Source of the DNA: CSP1-4 sp963777975 | Lineage (GTDB): Bacteria > Chloroflexota > Limnocylindria > Limnocylindrales > CSP1-4 | Direction: 5' to 3' | Length of the DNA stretch: 64,000 bases | NCBI GenBank assembly: GCA_963777975.1 | Contig: CAVZSO010000002.1 | Span: forward strand, 248,001 to 312,000 | Part shown: piece after piece, positions 1-7,752 of the stretch | How the letters are laid out: the number at the start of each line of letters is the position of its first letter | How positions within the stretch are numbered: the stretch's first letter is position 1 | Position numbers and translations under genes: made by a program | The notes under the pieces: generated by a model | Seen by the model: only the letters and a program-made list of their open reading frames with translations | Databases searched by the model: none | Told to the model about the DNA's origin: nothing

Positions 1-247
1 GGTCGGTCGCCTGATCGCCTTCGACGCGGACTTCGATCGCCGACACCCGCTGACGCTGCTTGCGCAGGATCTCGACCACGTCCCAGGCCGAGCAGCTGCC
101 GACACCGGCCAGCAGGAGCTCCGAGGCGCTGAACCCGGTCGCGGCACCGTCGTGCGGAGCGTTGATGGTCAGGACCTGGCCTGGGTGCCCGCCACGTGCC
201 TCGAACCGGGCCTGCTCCGGCAGCCAATCGATGGTCACGATCTTCAC
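1..247 (-). CDS. OsmC family peroxiredoxin-like protein (partial, runs off the window)
   Basis: The reverse strand from a GTG at 247 encodes about 82 residues beginning VKIVTIDWLPEQ, with the OsmC hallmark stretch GFSASELLLAGVGSCSAWD, which carries the first reactive cysteine in a GVGSCSAWD context. OsmC/Ohr-type proteins are small thiol peroxidases that detoxify organic hydroperoxides; many members have unknown substrates. The C-terminal half, with the second cysteine, lies outside the window, so activity cannot be judged. The GTG start is chosen because two ATG codons just upstream are out of frame and stop at once. Confidence 0.8.
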   Translation of the reverse strand, partial: MKIVTIDWLPEQARFEARGGHPGQVLTINAPHDGAATGFSASELLLAGVGSCSAWDVVEILRKQRQRVSAIEVRVEGDQATD

Positions 248-313
248 CGCGCCATCATCGCCGAGGCGCGGCGAACGCGCCGCCGGAGAGGGGCCTCGAG
301 CTCGGCCGCTGGG

Positions 314-721
314 CTATTCGGTGATCACCGACCAGATGAAGCCCAGGAAGAAGAAGGTGCCGGCCAGGAGGCCGATGAACGCCAGGCCGCCGACGAGCGC
401 CGATGGCGCGCCGTTCGCCTGCGTGGGCAGGTTGCTGAGCACGAGCATGTAGCCGATCCAGAGCAGGACGAGCAGGCCGAAGAGGTAGCGGCCATTGGGT
501 CCGACGATGCTGCGCACCCATCGGGCCGCGCGGCTCTCCGGCACGCGTGCCGCCTTGAAGACGATGTAGATGGTCAGCGAGCCGAGGATCGTGGCGGACA
601 GCAGCGCGATGTACGGTGCCGCGCCCGGCACCTGCGACGCGGCGTCGACGAAGGTCGCGATCAGGCAGGCCAGCATGAAGACGACGAAGCCGAGGAAGAC
701 GAGCCCGCCGATGACTTTCAT
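314..721 (-). CDS. Four-helix membrane protein of unknown function
   Basis: A 135-residue protein starting MKVIGGLVFLGF. It has about four hydrophobic segments (roughly residues 3-24, 36-58, 84-103 and 111-130) separated by short polar loops, with a basic loop after helix 2. I do not recognise a family. The start at 721 is preferred over an upstream in-frame ATG because it begins directly with the first helix and has a TAGACT hexamer 8 bases upstream, the leaderless arrangement seen at several genes here. It is divergent from kamA across a 116-base intergenic region. Confidence 0.65.
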   Translation of the reverse strand: MKVIGGLVFLGFVVFMLACLIATFVDAASQVPGAAPYIALLSATILGSLTIYIVFKAARVPESRAARWVRSIVGPNGRYLFGLLVLLWIGYMLVLSNLPTQANGAPSALVGGLAFIGLLAGTFFFLGFIWSVITE

Positions 722-729
722 CGCCGCGC

Positions 730-735
730 AGTCTA
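730..735 (-). promoter_or_regulatory. Leaderless -10 element TAGACT
   Basis: TAGACT on the reverse strand ends 8 bases before the ATG at 721 and no ribosome-binding site lies between them. This fits the TANNNT-N7-start pattern of leaderless transcripts and decides the start of the membrane protein gene. Confidence 0.5.
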
Positions 736-771
736 GCAAAGTACCGGCTGGCGAAAGGGTCCCTCCGGCGC

Positions 772-777
772 TATGAT
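772..777 (+). promoter_or_regulatory. Candidate -10 box TATGAT for kamA
   Basis: TATGAT matches the sigma-70 -10 consensus at four of six positions and lies 61 bases before the kamA GTG. The 17-base-spaced -35 position (TGGCGA) is weak. Transcription would begin at about 784, just ahead of the palindrome at 791-807. Confidence 0.35.
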
Positions 778-790
778 GCGCCATCCAGTC

Positions 791-807
791 TGCATACTTT
801 CTATGCA
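791..807 (+). promoter_or_regulatory. Palindrome TGCATA-N5-TATGCA, possible operator of kamA
   Basis: Perfect six-base arms separated by five bases, in the leader just downstream of the candidate -10 box and 30 bases before the kamA start. The AT-rich arms stand out from the GC-rich surroundings. Position and symmetry suggest a repressor site; the regulator is unknown. Confidence 0.4.
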
Positions 808-837
808 TCAGCGATCGATGCCAGCCGAGGACCGAGC

Positions 838-2448
838 GTGAACGAGCAGGAGATCAAGGCCGCTGTCGCCGCGCAGGCGGCTGACGCAGCGCCCTTCGTC
901 AACCGCCGCGATCCGGCCCGGGCCCTCGGTCCGGACGGGCTGCCCGCCCGCAGTCGGCGGGCACCGAAGTGGGCGGACGTGCCCGACGAGAAATGGGACG
1001 ACTGGCGCTGGCAGCTCTCGAACCGGGTCAACGACCTGGCCGAGATCGAGGACATCCTGGAGCTGACCGACGACGAGCGCGAGGGCCTCTCCGCGCCGGA
1101 CAAGTTCCGCGTCGACATCACGCCCTACTTCATCAGCCTCATCGACCCCAAGGACCCGACCGACCCCATCCGTCGACAGGTCATCCCGACCGGCCGCGAA
1201 CAGCAGGCGTTCACGGCGATGATGGAAGACTCGCTGGCCGAGGATCGCCACTCGCCCGTGCCCGGCCTCGTGCATCGCTACCCGGACCGGGTGCTGATGC
1301 TGGTCACCACGCAGTGCGCGTCGTACTGCCGCTACTGCACGCGGTCGAGGATCGTCGGCGACCCGACCCAGAACTTCAACCGCAAGGAGCACGAGGCGCA
1401 GCTCGAGTACCTGCGCCGCACGCCCCAGGTGCGCGATGTGCTCATCTCCGGCGGCGACGGTCTGACCCTGGCGCCAAAGCTCTTCGAGTCGATCCTGCGC
1501 GGCCTTCGGGAGATCCCGCACATCGAGATCATCCGCATCGGCTCACGGGTGCCGGTCTTCCTGCCGCAGCGCATCGACGACGAGCTGTGCGCCATGCTCG
1601 AGCAGTACCACCCGCTCTGGATCAACCTCCACTTCAACCACCCCGACGAGATCACGCCCGAGGTCTCGCGCGCGGTCGATCGGCTGACCAGGGCCGGGCT
1701 GCCGGTCGGCAACCAGTCGGTCCTGCTGGCCGGCGTGAATGACTGCGTGCACATCCAGCGCGGCCTGGTCCACAAGCTGGTCGAGAACCGCATCCGGCCC
1801 TACTACCTCTATCAGTGCGACCTGGTCGAGGGTTCCGGCCACTTCCGGACGCCGGTCGGCAAGGGCCTCGAGATCATCGAGGGCCTCCGGGGCCACACGT
1901 CCGGCTACGCCGTGCCGACATACGTCATCGATGCGCCGGGCGGCGGCGGCAAGATCCCGGTCATGCCCAATTACCTCATCAGCTACTCCGACCACAAGGT
2001 CGTGCTGCGCAACTACGAGGGCTACATCACGACCTACGAGGAGCCGCCGACCTACGAGCGGCATGACAGCGCGACATGCGCGTACTGCCAACATGAGCGC
2101 CCCGAGCCGGGTCAGTCGGGCGTCCTGGGCTTGCTGGAGGGCGAGCGGATGTGGATCGAGCCCAAGGGCTTCACGGAGATCCACAGCCGCGGCAACACCG
2201 AGCAGCACCGCCTCCAGGATCCCTCGAAGTGGGTGCCCTATGGCGTCGGAGCCATCGACGGCCAGGCACGGGAGGCATTGCCGGTCATCGGCAGCGGCGA
2301 GCCCGTGGATGGCGCCTCGAATGGCACGACCGCAAGCAACGCCACGGGCACGCCGGGCCCCGACCCGAAGCCGAGCTATGGCCCCGGTGAGGAGCCCCGT
2401 CCGCGCGAGGGCGAGCCGACCGCCTCGGCTCACGGGGAGCTTCTCTAA
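838..2448 (+). CDS. kamA: L-lysine 2,3-aminomutase
   Basis: Radical SAM, PLP-dependent enzyme that converts L-lysine to L-beta-lysine in the cytosol. The radical SAM cysteines are C160, C164 and C167 (CASYCRYC). The PLP lysine is K372 in GGGGKIP. C303 (NDC) and C414/C417 (CAYC) correspond to the zinc-binding cysteines of the clostridial enzyme. Agreement with the clostridial lysine mutase runs from the DDWRWQ region (about residue 57) to about residue 450, so a specific kamA rather than EpmB is likely. At 536 residues it is about 120 longer than the classical enzyme, owing to a charged N-terminal extension and a Gly/Pro/Ser-rich tail. Start is GTG at 838. No ablB acetyltransferase or lysine fermentation genes are adjacent, so the use of beta-lysine is unknown. 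Confidence 0.9.
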   Translation: MNEQEIKAAVAAQAADAAPFVNRRDPARALGPDGLPARSRRAPKWADVPDEKWDDWRWQLSNRVNDLAEIEDILELTDDEREGLSAPDKFRVDITPYFISLIDPKDPTDPIRRQVIPTGREQQAFTAMMEDSLAEDRHSPVPGLVHRYPDRVLMLVTTQCASYCRYCTRSRIVGDPTQNFNRKEHEAQLEYLRRTPQVRDVLISGGDGLTLAPKLFESILRGLREIPHIEIIRIGSRVPVFLPQRIDDELCAMLEQYHPLWINLHFNHPDEITPEVSRAVDRLTRAGLPVGNQSVLLAGVNDCVHIQRGLVHKLVENRIRPYYLYQCDLVEGSGHFRTPVGKGLEIIEGLRGHTSGYAVPTYVIDAPGGGGKIPVMPNYLISYSDHKVVLRNYEGYITTYEEPPTYERHDSATCAYCQHERPEPGQSGVLGLLEGERMWIEPKGFTEIHSRGNTEQHRLQDPSKWVPYGVGAIDGQAREALPVIGSGEPVDGASNGTTASNATGTPGPDPKPSYGPGEEPRPREGEPTASAHGELL

Positions 2449-2634
2449 GCCCTGTCGTCGGCCGGCCCGGACGTGTCGCCAGACGTATGAACCTTCACCT
2501 CCCGGCTATGGCATCGCAACCTCGACGGGCGATGATGCCGGCGTGAGCGCCCGAGGGAGGAGACGGGCGCTCACGCTCCACGCCGATCTCGCCGCCTCCT
2601 ACGCCAACCTCGCCGCCTCCGAAGGACCCGATCG

Positions 2635-4020
2635 ATGCCCACCGACCCTCGCGATCCATCCGTCGACATGACGGACCTGCCTGCCGCTCTGACGCCATCG
2701 GACGGTGGGTCCAGTGATCCGACCCCGCCACTCGGCCCCCAGCCGAATCCAGCGCCATCGCGCAGCGCGGTCCGGCGCCGGCTTCGCAGGGCGGCCGTGG
2801 TCATCGGGGCGGGTGTCCTCATCGTCGCCGTCTTCACCGCGGGCGCGGGCCTCGAGCGCATCGGGGCGCTGCCCGGGCGCGAGGTCGTCCAGGAGACGCC
2901 CAACGCTGTCGACTTCGATCTCATCCGACAGGCCTGGGACCTGCTGCACACCGAGTACGTCGGCGCGGGAGACCTGGACTCGAAGGCGCTCGCCTACGCG
3001 GCCATCGAGGCGCTCGCCCAGGCGACCGGGGATACCGGCCACACCCGCTTCCTGACCCCCACCGAGCGCGAGAACGCGCGCCAGGACCTGTCCGGCTCGT
3101 TCGTCGGCATCGGCGTCCAGGTCGACACCGACGCCAAGGGCGCGCTCATCGTCGACGTCTTCGCCGACAGCCCGGCGAAGCAGGCCGGCCTCCGTCGCGG
3201 CGACATCATCATCGCCGTCGACGACACGAAGATCGCGGGCTCTGCGATCGACGAGATCGTCGACCGTGTGCGCGGCCCGGAGGGCACCGAGGTTCGTCTG
3301 TCCATCGAACGGACCGGGCAGGCCGAGCCGCTCGACGTCGTGGTCAAGCGCGCCAAGATCGATCGACCGGCCGTCTCCTGGACGATGGTCCCGGGCTCGA
3401 CCATCGCCGACATCCGGCTCGATCAGTTCCAGTCGGGGTCGGCCGACGAGGTCAAGGCAGCCCTCACGGCAGCCGAGGCCGCCGGCGCGACCGGCGCCGT
3501 CATCGACTTGCGCGGCAATCCCGGCGGCTATGTCGACGAGGCCCGCGACGTGGTCAGCCAGTTCCTGGCCCACGGCGTCGTCTACCAGACGCGCGACGCG
3601 CATGGCGTCGTCAACCCCAACGACGTCGTCGAGGGTGGCGTGGCGCTCGACCTGCCCATCGTGGTCCTCGTCGACGCGGGCACGGCGAGCTCGTCGGAGA
3701 TCACCGCCGGTGCCCTGCAGGATGCCGGCCGCGCCAAGGTCGTCGGCGTCAAGACCTTCGGCACGGGCACCGTCCTGGGCGAGTTCCCCTTGACCGACGG
3801 CTCTGCGCTGCGCATCGGGACCGTCGAGTGGCTGACGCCAGAGGGCCGACGGATCTGGCACGAGGGCATCACGCCGGACGTGACCGTCGAGCTGCCGACC
3901 GATGTCTTCCCCGCGCTCCCCGACGACGTGGCCGCCCTCAGCCCTGCCAAGGTGGCAACGACGACCGACGCCCAGCTGCTCAAGGCGCTCGAACTGCTGG
4001 GATACGTCGCGAACCGCTAG
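2635..4020 (+). CDS. S41 family C-terminal processing peptidase-like protein
   Basis: A 461-residue membrane-anchored protein: short cytosolic N-terminus, one TM helix at about residues 47-67, a linker, a PDZ domain (about 155-240, containing FVGIGVQV and QAGLRRGDII) and the S41 catalytic domain to the end. The nucleophile region is GTASSSE with S352 in the position of the catalytic serine. The lysine normally found 25 residues later (FGKG) is replaced by T377 in KTFGTG. The nearest lysine, K373, corresponds to the usual Lys/Arg four residues earlier. The protein therefore belongs to an FGTG subgroup whose peptidase activity should not be assumed. It would act outside the membrane on protein C-termini. 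It is followed 11 bases later by the nitroreductase gene. Confidence 0.85.
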   Translation: MPTDPRDPSVDMTDLPAALTPSDGGSSDPTPPLGPQPNPAPSRSAVRRRLRRAAVVIGAGVLIVAVFTAGAGLERIGALPGREVVQETPNAVDFDLIRQAWDLLHTEYVGAGDLDSKALAYAAIEALAQATGDTGHTRFLTPTERENARQDLSGSFVGIGVQVDTDAKGALIVDVFADSPAKQAGLRRGDIIIAVDDTKIAGSAIDEIVDRVRGPEGTEVRLSIERTGQAEPLDVVVKRAKIDRPAVSWTMVPGSTIADIRLDQFQSGSADEVKAALTAAEAAGATGAVIDLRGNPGGYVDEARDVVSQFLAHGVVYQTRDAHGVVNPNDVVEGGVALDLPIVVLVDAGTASSSEITAGALQDAGRAKVVGVKTFGTGTVLGEFPLTDGSALRIGTVEWLTPEGRRIWHEGITPDVTVELPTDVFPALPDDVAALSPAKVATTTDAQLLKALELLGYVANR

Positions 4021-4023
4021 GCT
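4018..4023 (+). promoter_or_regulatory. Leaderless -10 element TAGGCT
   Basis: TAGGCT overlaps the stop codon of the S41 gene and ends 7 bases before the ATG at 4031, with no ribosome-binding site. It suggests that the nitroreductase gene has its own leaderless transcript. Confidence 0.45.
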
Positions 4024-4030
4024 TCGGCCC

Positions 4031-4570
4031 ATGGAGACATGGACCGCCATCGACACCGTGCGCGTCGTGCGGGCCTTCAGCGATCGCGCCATCGAGCCCG
4101 ACCACCTGCGCCGCATCCTCGATGCCGCCCGGCGGACCGGCAGCTCGAAGAACGAGCAGGACTGGGCCTTCATCGTGGTCAGCGATCGGGACCATCTGAC
4201 CGAGCTGGCGGCGGTCGGTCCGTTCGCCGGCCACCTTGCCGGCGCGACCGTCGCGGTGGCACTCGTCATCCCGCGAACGGACGATGCCTGGGACCTGGGT
4301 CGAGCCGCACAGAGCATGATCCTGGCCGCCTGGGAGCTGGGCATCGGGAGCGTGCCGGCGACGGTCTATGAGCCCGAGCTGGTCACCCGCCTGCTCGACC
4401 TGCCGGATGGCTGGGTGTGCCCGTACCTGCTCTCGTTCGGCTATCCCGCCGACCCCGAGGTCCTGACCCGTCCCAACCGCGCTGGCAAGCGCAAGACGCT
4501 GGCAGAGATCGTCCATCTCGAGCGCTGGGGGACGCCCTGGACCGCTGACGACGCGACGGTCGACCCCTGA
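4031..4570 (+). CDS. Nitroreductase family protein
   Basis: A 179-residue flavin-dependent oxidoreductase of the nitroreductase fold. Visible features are an N-terminal TVRVVRAFSD segment (FMN phosphate-binding arginines), the RRTGSSKNEQDW loop, AAQSMILAAWELGIGS in the middle and LLSFGYPADP near the end. Such enzymes bind FMN and use NAD(P)H to reduce nitroaromatics, quinones or related compounds; the substrate is not evident. The ATG at 4031 starts just before the conserved domain and is preceded by a leaderless -10 box. It is followed after 5 bases by a DUF2255 gene. Confidence 0.85.
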   Translation: METWTAIDTVRVVRAFSDRAIEPDHLRRILDAARRTGSSKNEQDWAFIVVSDRDHLTELAAVGPFAGHLAGATVAVALVIPRTDDAWDLGRAAQSMILAAWELGIGSVPATVYEPELVTRLLDLPDGWVCPYLLSFGYPADPEVLTRPNRAGKRKTLAEIVHLERWGTPWTADDATVDP

Positions 4571-4575
4571 TCGCC

Positions 4576-4947
4576 ATGGCCGGATTCGATGGCAGCCAGC
4601 TCACGCGCATCGATGCCACCCTCGAGGTCGAGCTCGAGACCTGGGCGGCTCCCGGCGCGCCAAGCCACCGGGTCATCATCTGGATCGTCCGGGCTGATGG
4701 CGAGGTGTATCTGCGGTCCGTGAATGGCAGCCGTAGTCGATGGTATCGGGAGCTGACCGCAACCAACCAGGCCGTGCTCCACGTCGCGGGCGAGCCGATC
4801 CCCGTTCGTGCCGAGTCGGCGGTCGACGCGTCCAGTATCGACCGCTGTTCTCGTGGGCTGCGACGCAAGTACGCGAGTGATCCGGCATTAGGTACGATGC
4901 TCCGGCCGGAGACGCTGCCGACCACCCTGAAGCTAGAGCCACGATGA
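4576..4947 (+). CDS. DUF2255 family protein
   Basis: A 123-residue protein with the DUF2255 pattern: IWIVRADGEVYLRSV, a GSRSRWYREL segment and a C-terminal RGLRRKYASD. The fold resembles split-barrel flavin-binding proteins, and members often sit beside nitroreductases, as here. The function is unknown. It ends in an ATGA overlap with the DMT transporter, so the three genes are probably co-transcribed. Confidence 0.75.
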   Translation: MAGFDGSQLTRIDATLEVELETWAAPGAPSHRVIIWIVRADGEVYLRSVNGSRSRWYRELTATNQAVLHVAGEPIPVRAESAVDASSIDRCSRGLRRKYASDPALGTMLRPETLPTTLKLEPR

Positions 4948-5930
4948 ACGAACGGGGCACCGTCCTGGCTTTCCTTGGCGTGGTGCTCTTCGCCGGCGTC
5001 AATGCCGTCGCGGTCCGCGCGAGCAACGCCGAATTGGCGCCGTTCTGGGGCGCTGCACTCCGCTTCCTGCTCGCCGGCGCCATCTTCTGGTTGCTCGTGC
5101 TCGCTCGGCGCCCGCAGCTTCCACGTGGCCGAGCGCTGCGCGCGCCGATCGTCTACGGCCTGCTCGCCTTCGGGCTCAGCTACGCCTTCTTGTACTTCGG
5201 CCTGAAGGAGGCGCATGCAGGCCCAGGTCAGGTGACCCTCGCCCTCGTGCCGCTTCTCACCCTTCTGCTGGCGGTGGCGCAACGCCAGGAGCGCTTCGAG
5301 CTCCGAGGGCTGATCGGTGCGATCGTCTCGGCGGCCGGGATCGTCGTCATCTTCAACGATCAGCTCTCCGGCGACGTCCCGCTGACATCATTGCTGGCCC
5401 TGCTGGCGGGCGCCGTGGTCGTCGCGGAGTCAGGCATCGTTGCTCGAGGCGCTCGCGGCACCGACCCGTACGCGATGAACGCCGTGGGCATGACCGTCGG
5501 GGTGGCCTTCTTGCTCGGCCTGTCGATCATCAGCGGCGAGCCGCGCACGTTGCCATCCCAGATGACGACCTGGCTGGCCGTCGCCTACCTGGTGACGTTC
5601 GGCTCCGTCGGCGTCTTTGCGCTCGCCTTGCGTGTGCTCCACGAGTGGCCGGCGAGCAAGGCCGCCTATCAGTTCCTGCTGATGCCGCTGGTCACGGTCG
5701 CGGTGGCCGCGAGCCTCGTCGGCGACATCCCGAGTTTGGGCTTCCTGGTCGGTGGGGCCATCGTCCTGGTGGGGGTCTACATCGGTGCATTCGCCCGGAG
5801 ACCGGTCGCTCAGTCGACCGCGGCGGCCGAGGTCGTGACCGCTGCCGAACCCGACGCCGCGGCCCAGCCCGCACTCCGGCCAACCTATGCCGTCGCGTCG
5901 AGCCAGGATCCCCCGCTGCCGAATTGCTAG
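4944..5930 (+). CDS. EamA/DMT superfamily transporter
   Basis: A 328-residue polytopic membrane protein with ten predicted TM helices in two EamA repeats (about residues 5-140 and 150-280) and a hydrophilic alanine-rich tail of about 45 residues. Members export or import metabolites such as amino acids, purine bases or nucleotide sugars; the substrate cannot be inferred. Its start overlaps the DUF2255 stop by four bases (ATGA), which indicates translational coupling. Confidence 0.85.
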   Translation: MNERGTVLAFLGVVLFAGVNAVAVRASNAELAPFWGAALRFLLAGAIFWLLVLARRPQLPRGRALRAPIVYGLLAFGLSYAFLYFGLKEAHAGPGQVTLALVPLLTLLLAVAQRQERFELRGLIGAIVSAAGIVVIFNDQLSGDVPLTSLLALLAGAVVVAESGIVARGARGTDPYAMNAVGMTVGVAFLLGLSIISGEPRTLPSQMTTWLAVAYLVTFGSVGVFALALRVLHEWPASKAAYQFLLMPLVTVAVAASLVGDIPSLGFLVGGAIVLVGVYIGAFARRPVAQSTAAAEVVTAAEPDAAAQPALRPTYAVASSQDPPLPNC

Positions 5931-5935
5931 CGGTC

Positions 5936-5964
5936 GTGACACAGGACCGAGGCCGCGCTAGACT
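5936..5964 (+). promoter_or_regulatory. Sigma-70-type promoter GTGACA-N17-TAGACT
   Basis: GTGACA (5936-5941) matches the -35 consensus at five of six positions and lies exactly 17 bases from TAGACT (5959-5964). Transcription would start near 5971, giving a leader of about 40 bases for the gene at 6010. The same TAGACT hexamer serves the suf operon promoter. Confidence 0.5.
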
Positions 5965-6009
5965 CCCAGGACTATCTCAGACTCCAGAGGTCGGAATTCG
6001 AGCGCCCCG

Positions 6010-6426
6010 ATGCTGACCCTCCGTGACACGCCCGGCCTGCCTGAGGCCGACATCGCCCCACCGGTCGTCGCCGAGCCCGGCGATCCGTTCGCATCGCTGC
6101 GGGTCATCCACCTCGTCGCCCGCATCCCTCGCGGCCAGCCCGTGCGACTGCGCGACATCGTCGATCGGCTGAACGCCGAGCATGTCGACTGGTCCTTCTC
6201 GCGACCCGTCGTCGCCACCGCCATCCTTCAGCTGCAGGCCAACTGGCTGGCCGACTACCGCACGGTCGACGGCATCCGGGTGGCTGACGACCTGTCCGGC
6301 GGCACGGTCGAGATCGAAGACAGCCAGCGCGTCGATCCCTGGATCGTGCGTCAGGTCGCGCGCCTCGCCGACACGTGCCGGGAACGGTTGCGCGTCTTCG
6401 CTCTCGAGGAGGGCGCGATCCCATGA
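6010..6426 (+). CDS. Conserved hypothetical protein
   Basis: A 138-residue soluble protein with no signal peptide or TM helix. It has a proline-rich first 25 residues, then a mixed helical region (LRDIVDRLNAEH, VVATAILQLQANWL) that could be a small winged-helix fold, and an acidic tail. I recognise no family. It lies about 100 bases upstream of the rhodanese gene, which has its own ribosome-binding site. Confidence 0.6.
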   Translation: MLTLRDTPGLPEADIAPPVVAEPGDPFASLRVIHLVARIPRGQPVRLRDIVDRLNAEHVDWSFSRPVVATAILQLQANWLADYRTVDGIRVADDLSGGTVEIEDSQRVDPWIVRQVARLADTCRERLRVFALEEGAIP

Positions 6427-6528
6427 GCGAGCATCGTCCGGTGACGTGCAGATGTCTCTGGCGGGCCTGACCGCCCGCGGATCCAGCACCACCGCTTCGA
6501 CACCTCAGCACACGGAAGGATCTGTCCC

Positions 6529-7372
6529 ATGACGCTCACCTCTCGCGCCACCAAGGCGCTCGTCAGTCCCGAATGGGCCCAGCAGAACATCGGCAACCCC
6601 GCCGTCCGATTCATCGAGGTCGACGTCGACACCACTGCCTACGCCCAGAGCCACATCCCGGGCGCGGTCGGCTGGGACTGGACCAGCCAGCTATCCGACG
6701 GCATCCGTCGCGACATCGCGTCGCGCGACGACCTCCAGGCGCTGCTGCGCGCCGCTGGCGTCCACGATGACACCCATATCGTGCTGTACGGCGACAACAA
6801 CAACTGGTTCGCGGCCTGGGCCTACTGGCAGCTCAAGCTGCACGGCGTCGAGAAGGTCAGCATCGTCGATGGCGGTCGGAAGTACTGGCTCGACCACGGC
6901 TTGCCCCTGACCACGGAAGCATCCGACCCCGGTGCCGGAACGATCACCATCGGCGAGCCCGACTTCACGACGCGGGCTTTCCGGGACGACATCCTGCCGC
7001 GCCTCGGCGAGTCCGGGTTCGCCCTCGTCGACGTGCGTTCACCGGCCGAATTCAGCGGCGAGGTCATCGCACCGCCGGGCATGTCCGAGACCGCCCAGCG
7101 CGGCGGTCACATCCCGGGCGCGGCCTCCATCCCGTGGGCGCAGGCGGTCCGCGAGGACGGCACCTTCAAGAGCGCCGGATGAGCTCAAGGCGCTCTACGA
7201 GGGCAAGGGCATCACGCCCGAGCTGGACGTCATCGCCTACTGCCGCATCGGCGAGCGTTCGAGCCACACCTGGTTCGTGCTCCACGAGCTGCTTGGCTAC
7301 CCCCGGGTCAAGAACTACGACGGTTCCTGGACCGAGTGGGGGAGCATGGTCAACGTGCCCATCGAGCGCTGA
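6529..7372 (+). CDS. Tandem-rhodanese sulfurtransferase (one frameshift)
   Basis: A two-domain thiosulfate or 3-mercaptopyruvate sulfurtransferase of about 280 residues. The N-terminal inactive rhodanese domain begins VSPEWAQQN, and the C-terminal catalytic domain holds the loop AYCRIGERSSH with the persulfide cysteine at nucleotides 7243-7245. The reading frame breaks near 7178-7183: frame one ends at a TGA in GCCGGATGAG, and removing one base of the CGG step restores FKSADELKALYEG. GGAAGGA 9 bases before the ATG is the ribosome-binding site. It provides or removes sulfane sulfur in the cytosol. Confidence 0.85.
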
Positions 7373-7408
7373 TCGCGGCCGGCTCCCGGCCGGCCAGCAA
7401 GCCACGAC

Positions 7409-7436
7409 GGCCGCGTCCCCGATCCAGGGCGCGGCC
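7409..7436 (+). terminator. GC-rich hairpin between convergent genes
   Basis: GGCCGCG pairs with CGCGGCC, extended by CCC/GGG with one bulged T, around a seven-base loop. It lies between the convergent rhodanese and UBP zinc-finger genes and could end transcription from either side. There is no T-run, so the call is tentative. Confidence 0.35.
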
Positions 7437-7475
7437 GCTTCGCGTCCCGACGATGATCGCGGCCGGTCTGTGACC

Positions 7476-7745
7476 TCAGCTGGGCTCCAGCCAGGCTTGG
7501 TCCTCGAAGCACCAGCCCCAATCCTCGTCGGGCTCCATGGAACGGATGATGGGGTGGCCGGCCGCATGCCAATGGGCGGTGGCGTGCTTGTTCGGGGACT
7601 GGTCGCAGCACCCCGCGTGGCCACACACCAGACACATCCGGAGGTGGACCCACCAGCCCCCGATCCGGAGGCAGTCCTCGCAGCCTTCGGCGCTCGGCGT
7701 GGCGCCCGGATCGATGAGGTCGAGGTGGCTGCAGGTCGGTTCCAT
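7476..7745 (-). CDS. UBP-type zinc-finger protein
   Basis: An 89-residue single-domain protein matching the ubiquitin-specific-protease zinc finger: CSHLD near the start, CEDCL, CLVCGHAGCCD and the histidines in KHATAHWHAAGHP, ending with WCFEDQAWLEPS. In eukaryotes the domain binds the ubiquitin C-terminus; stand-alone bacterial copies are common in actinobacteria and Chloroflexota and have no known role. AGGAG 5 bases before the ATG supports the start. Confidence 0.85.
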   Translation of the reverse strand: MEPTCSHLDLIDPGATPSAEGCEDCLRIGGWWVHLRMCLVCGHAGCCDQSPNKHATAHWHAAGHPIIRSMEPDEDWGWCFEDQAWLEPS

Positions 7746-7752
7746 ATGTCTC

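Noticed and set aside
2599..4344. A 581-codon open frame on the reverse strand across the S41 peptidase gene
   Set aside because: It is antisense to a well-supported gene, its translation is Asp/Arg/Ala-rich with no domain, and long reverse frames are expected in sequence with high GC at third codon positions.
5690..5930. The Ala-rich tail of the DMT transporter as a separate domain or frameshift product
   Set aside because: The frame is continuous, the composition is typical of disordered tails in this window and no domain is recognisable.
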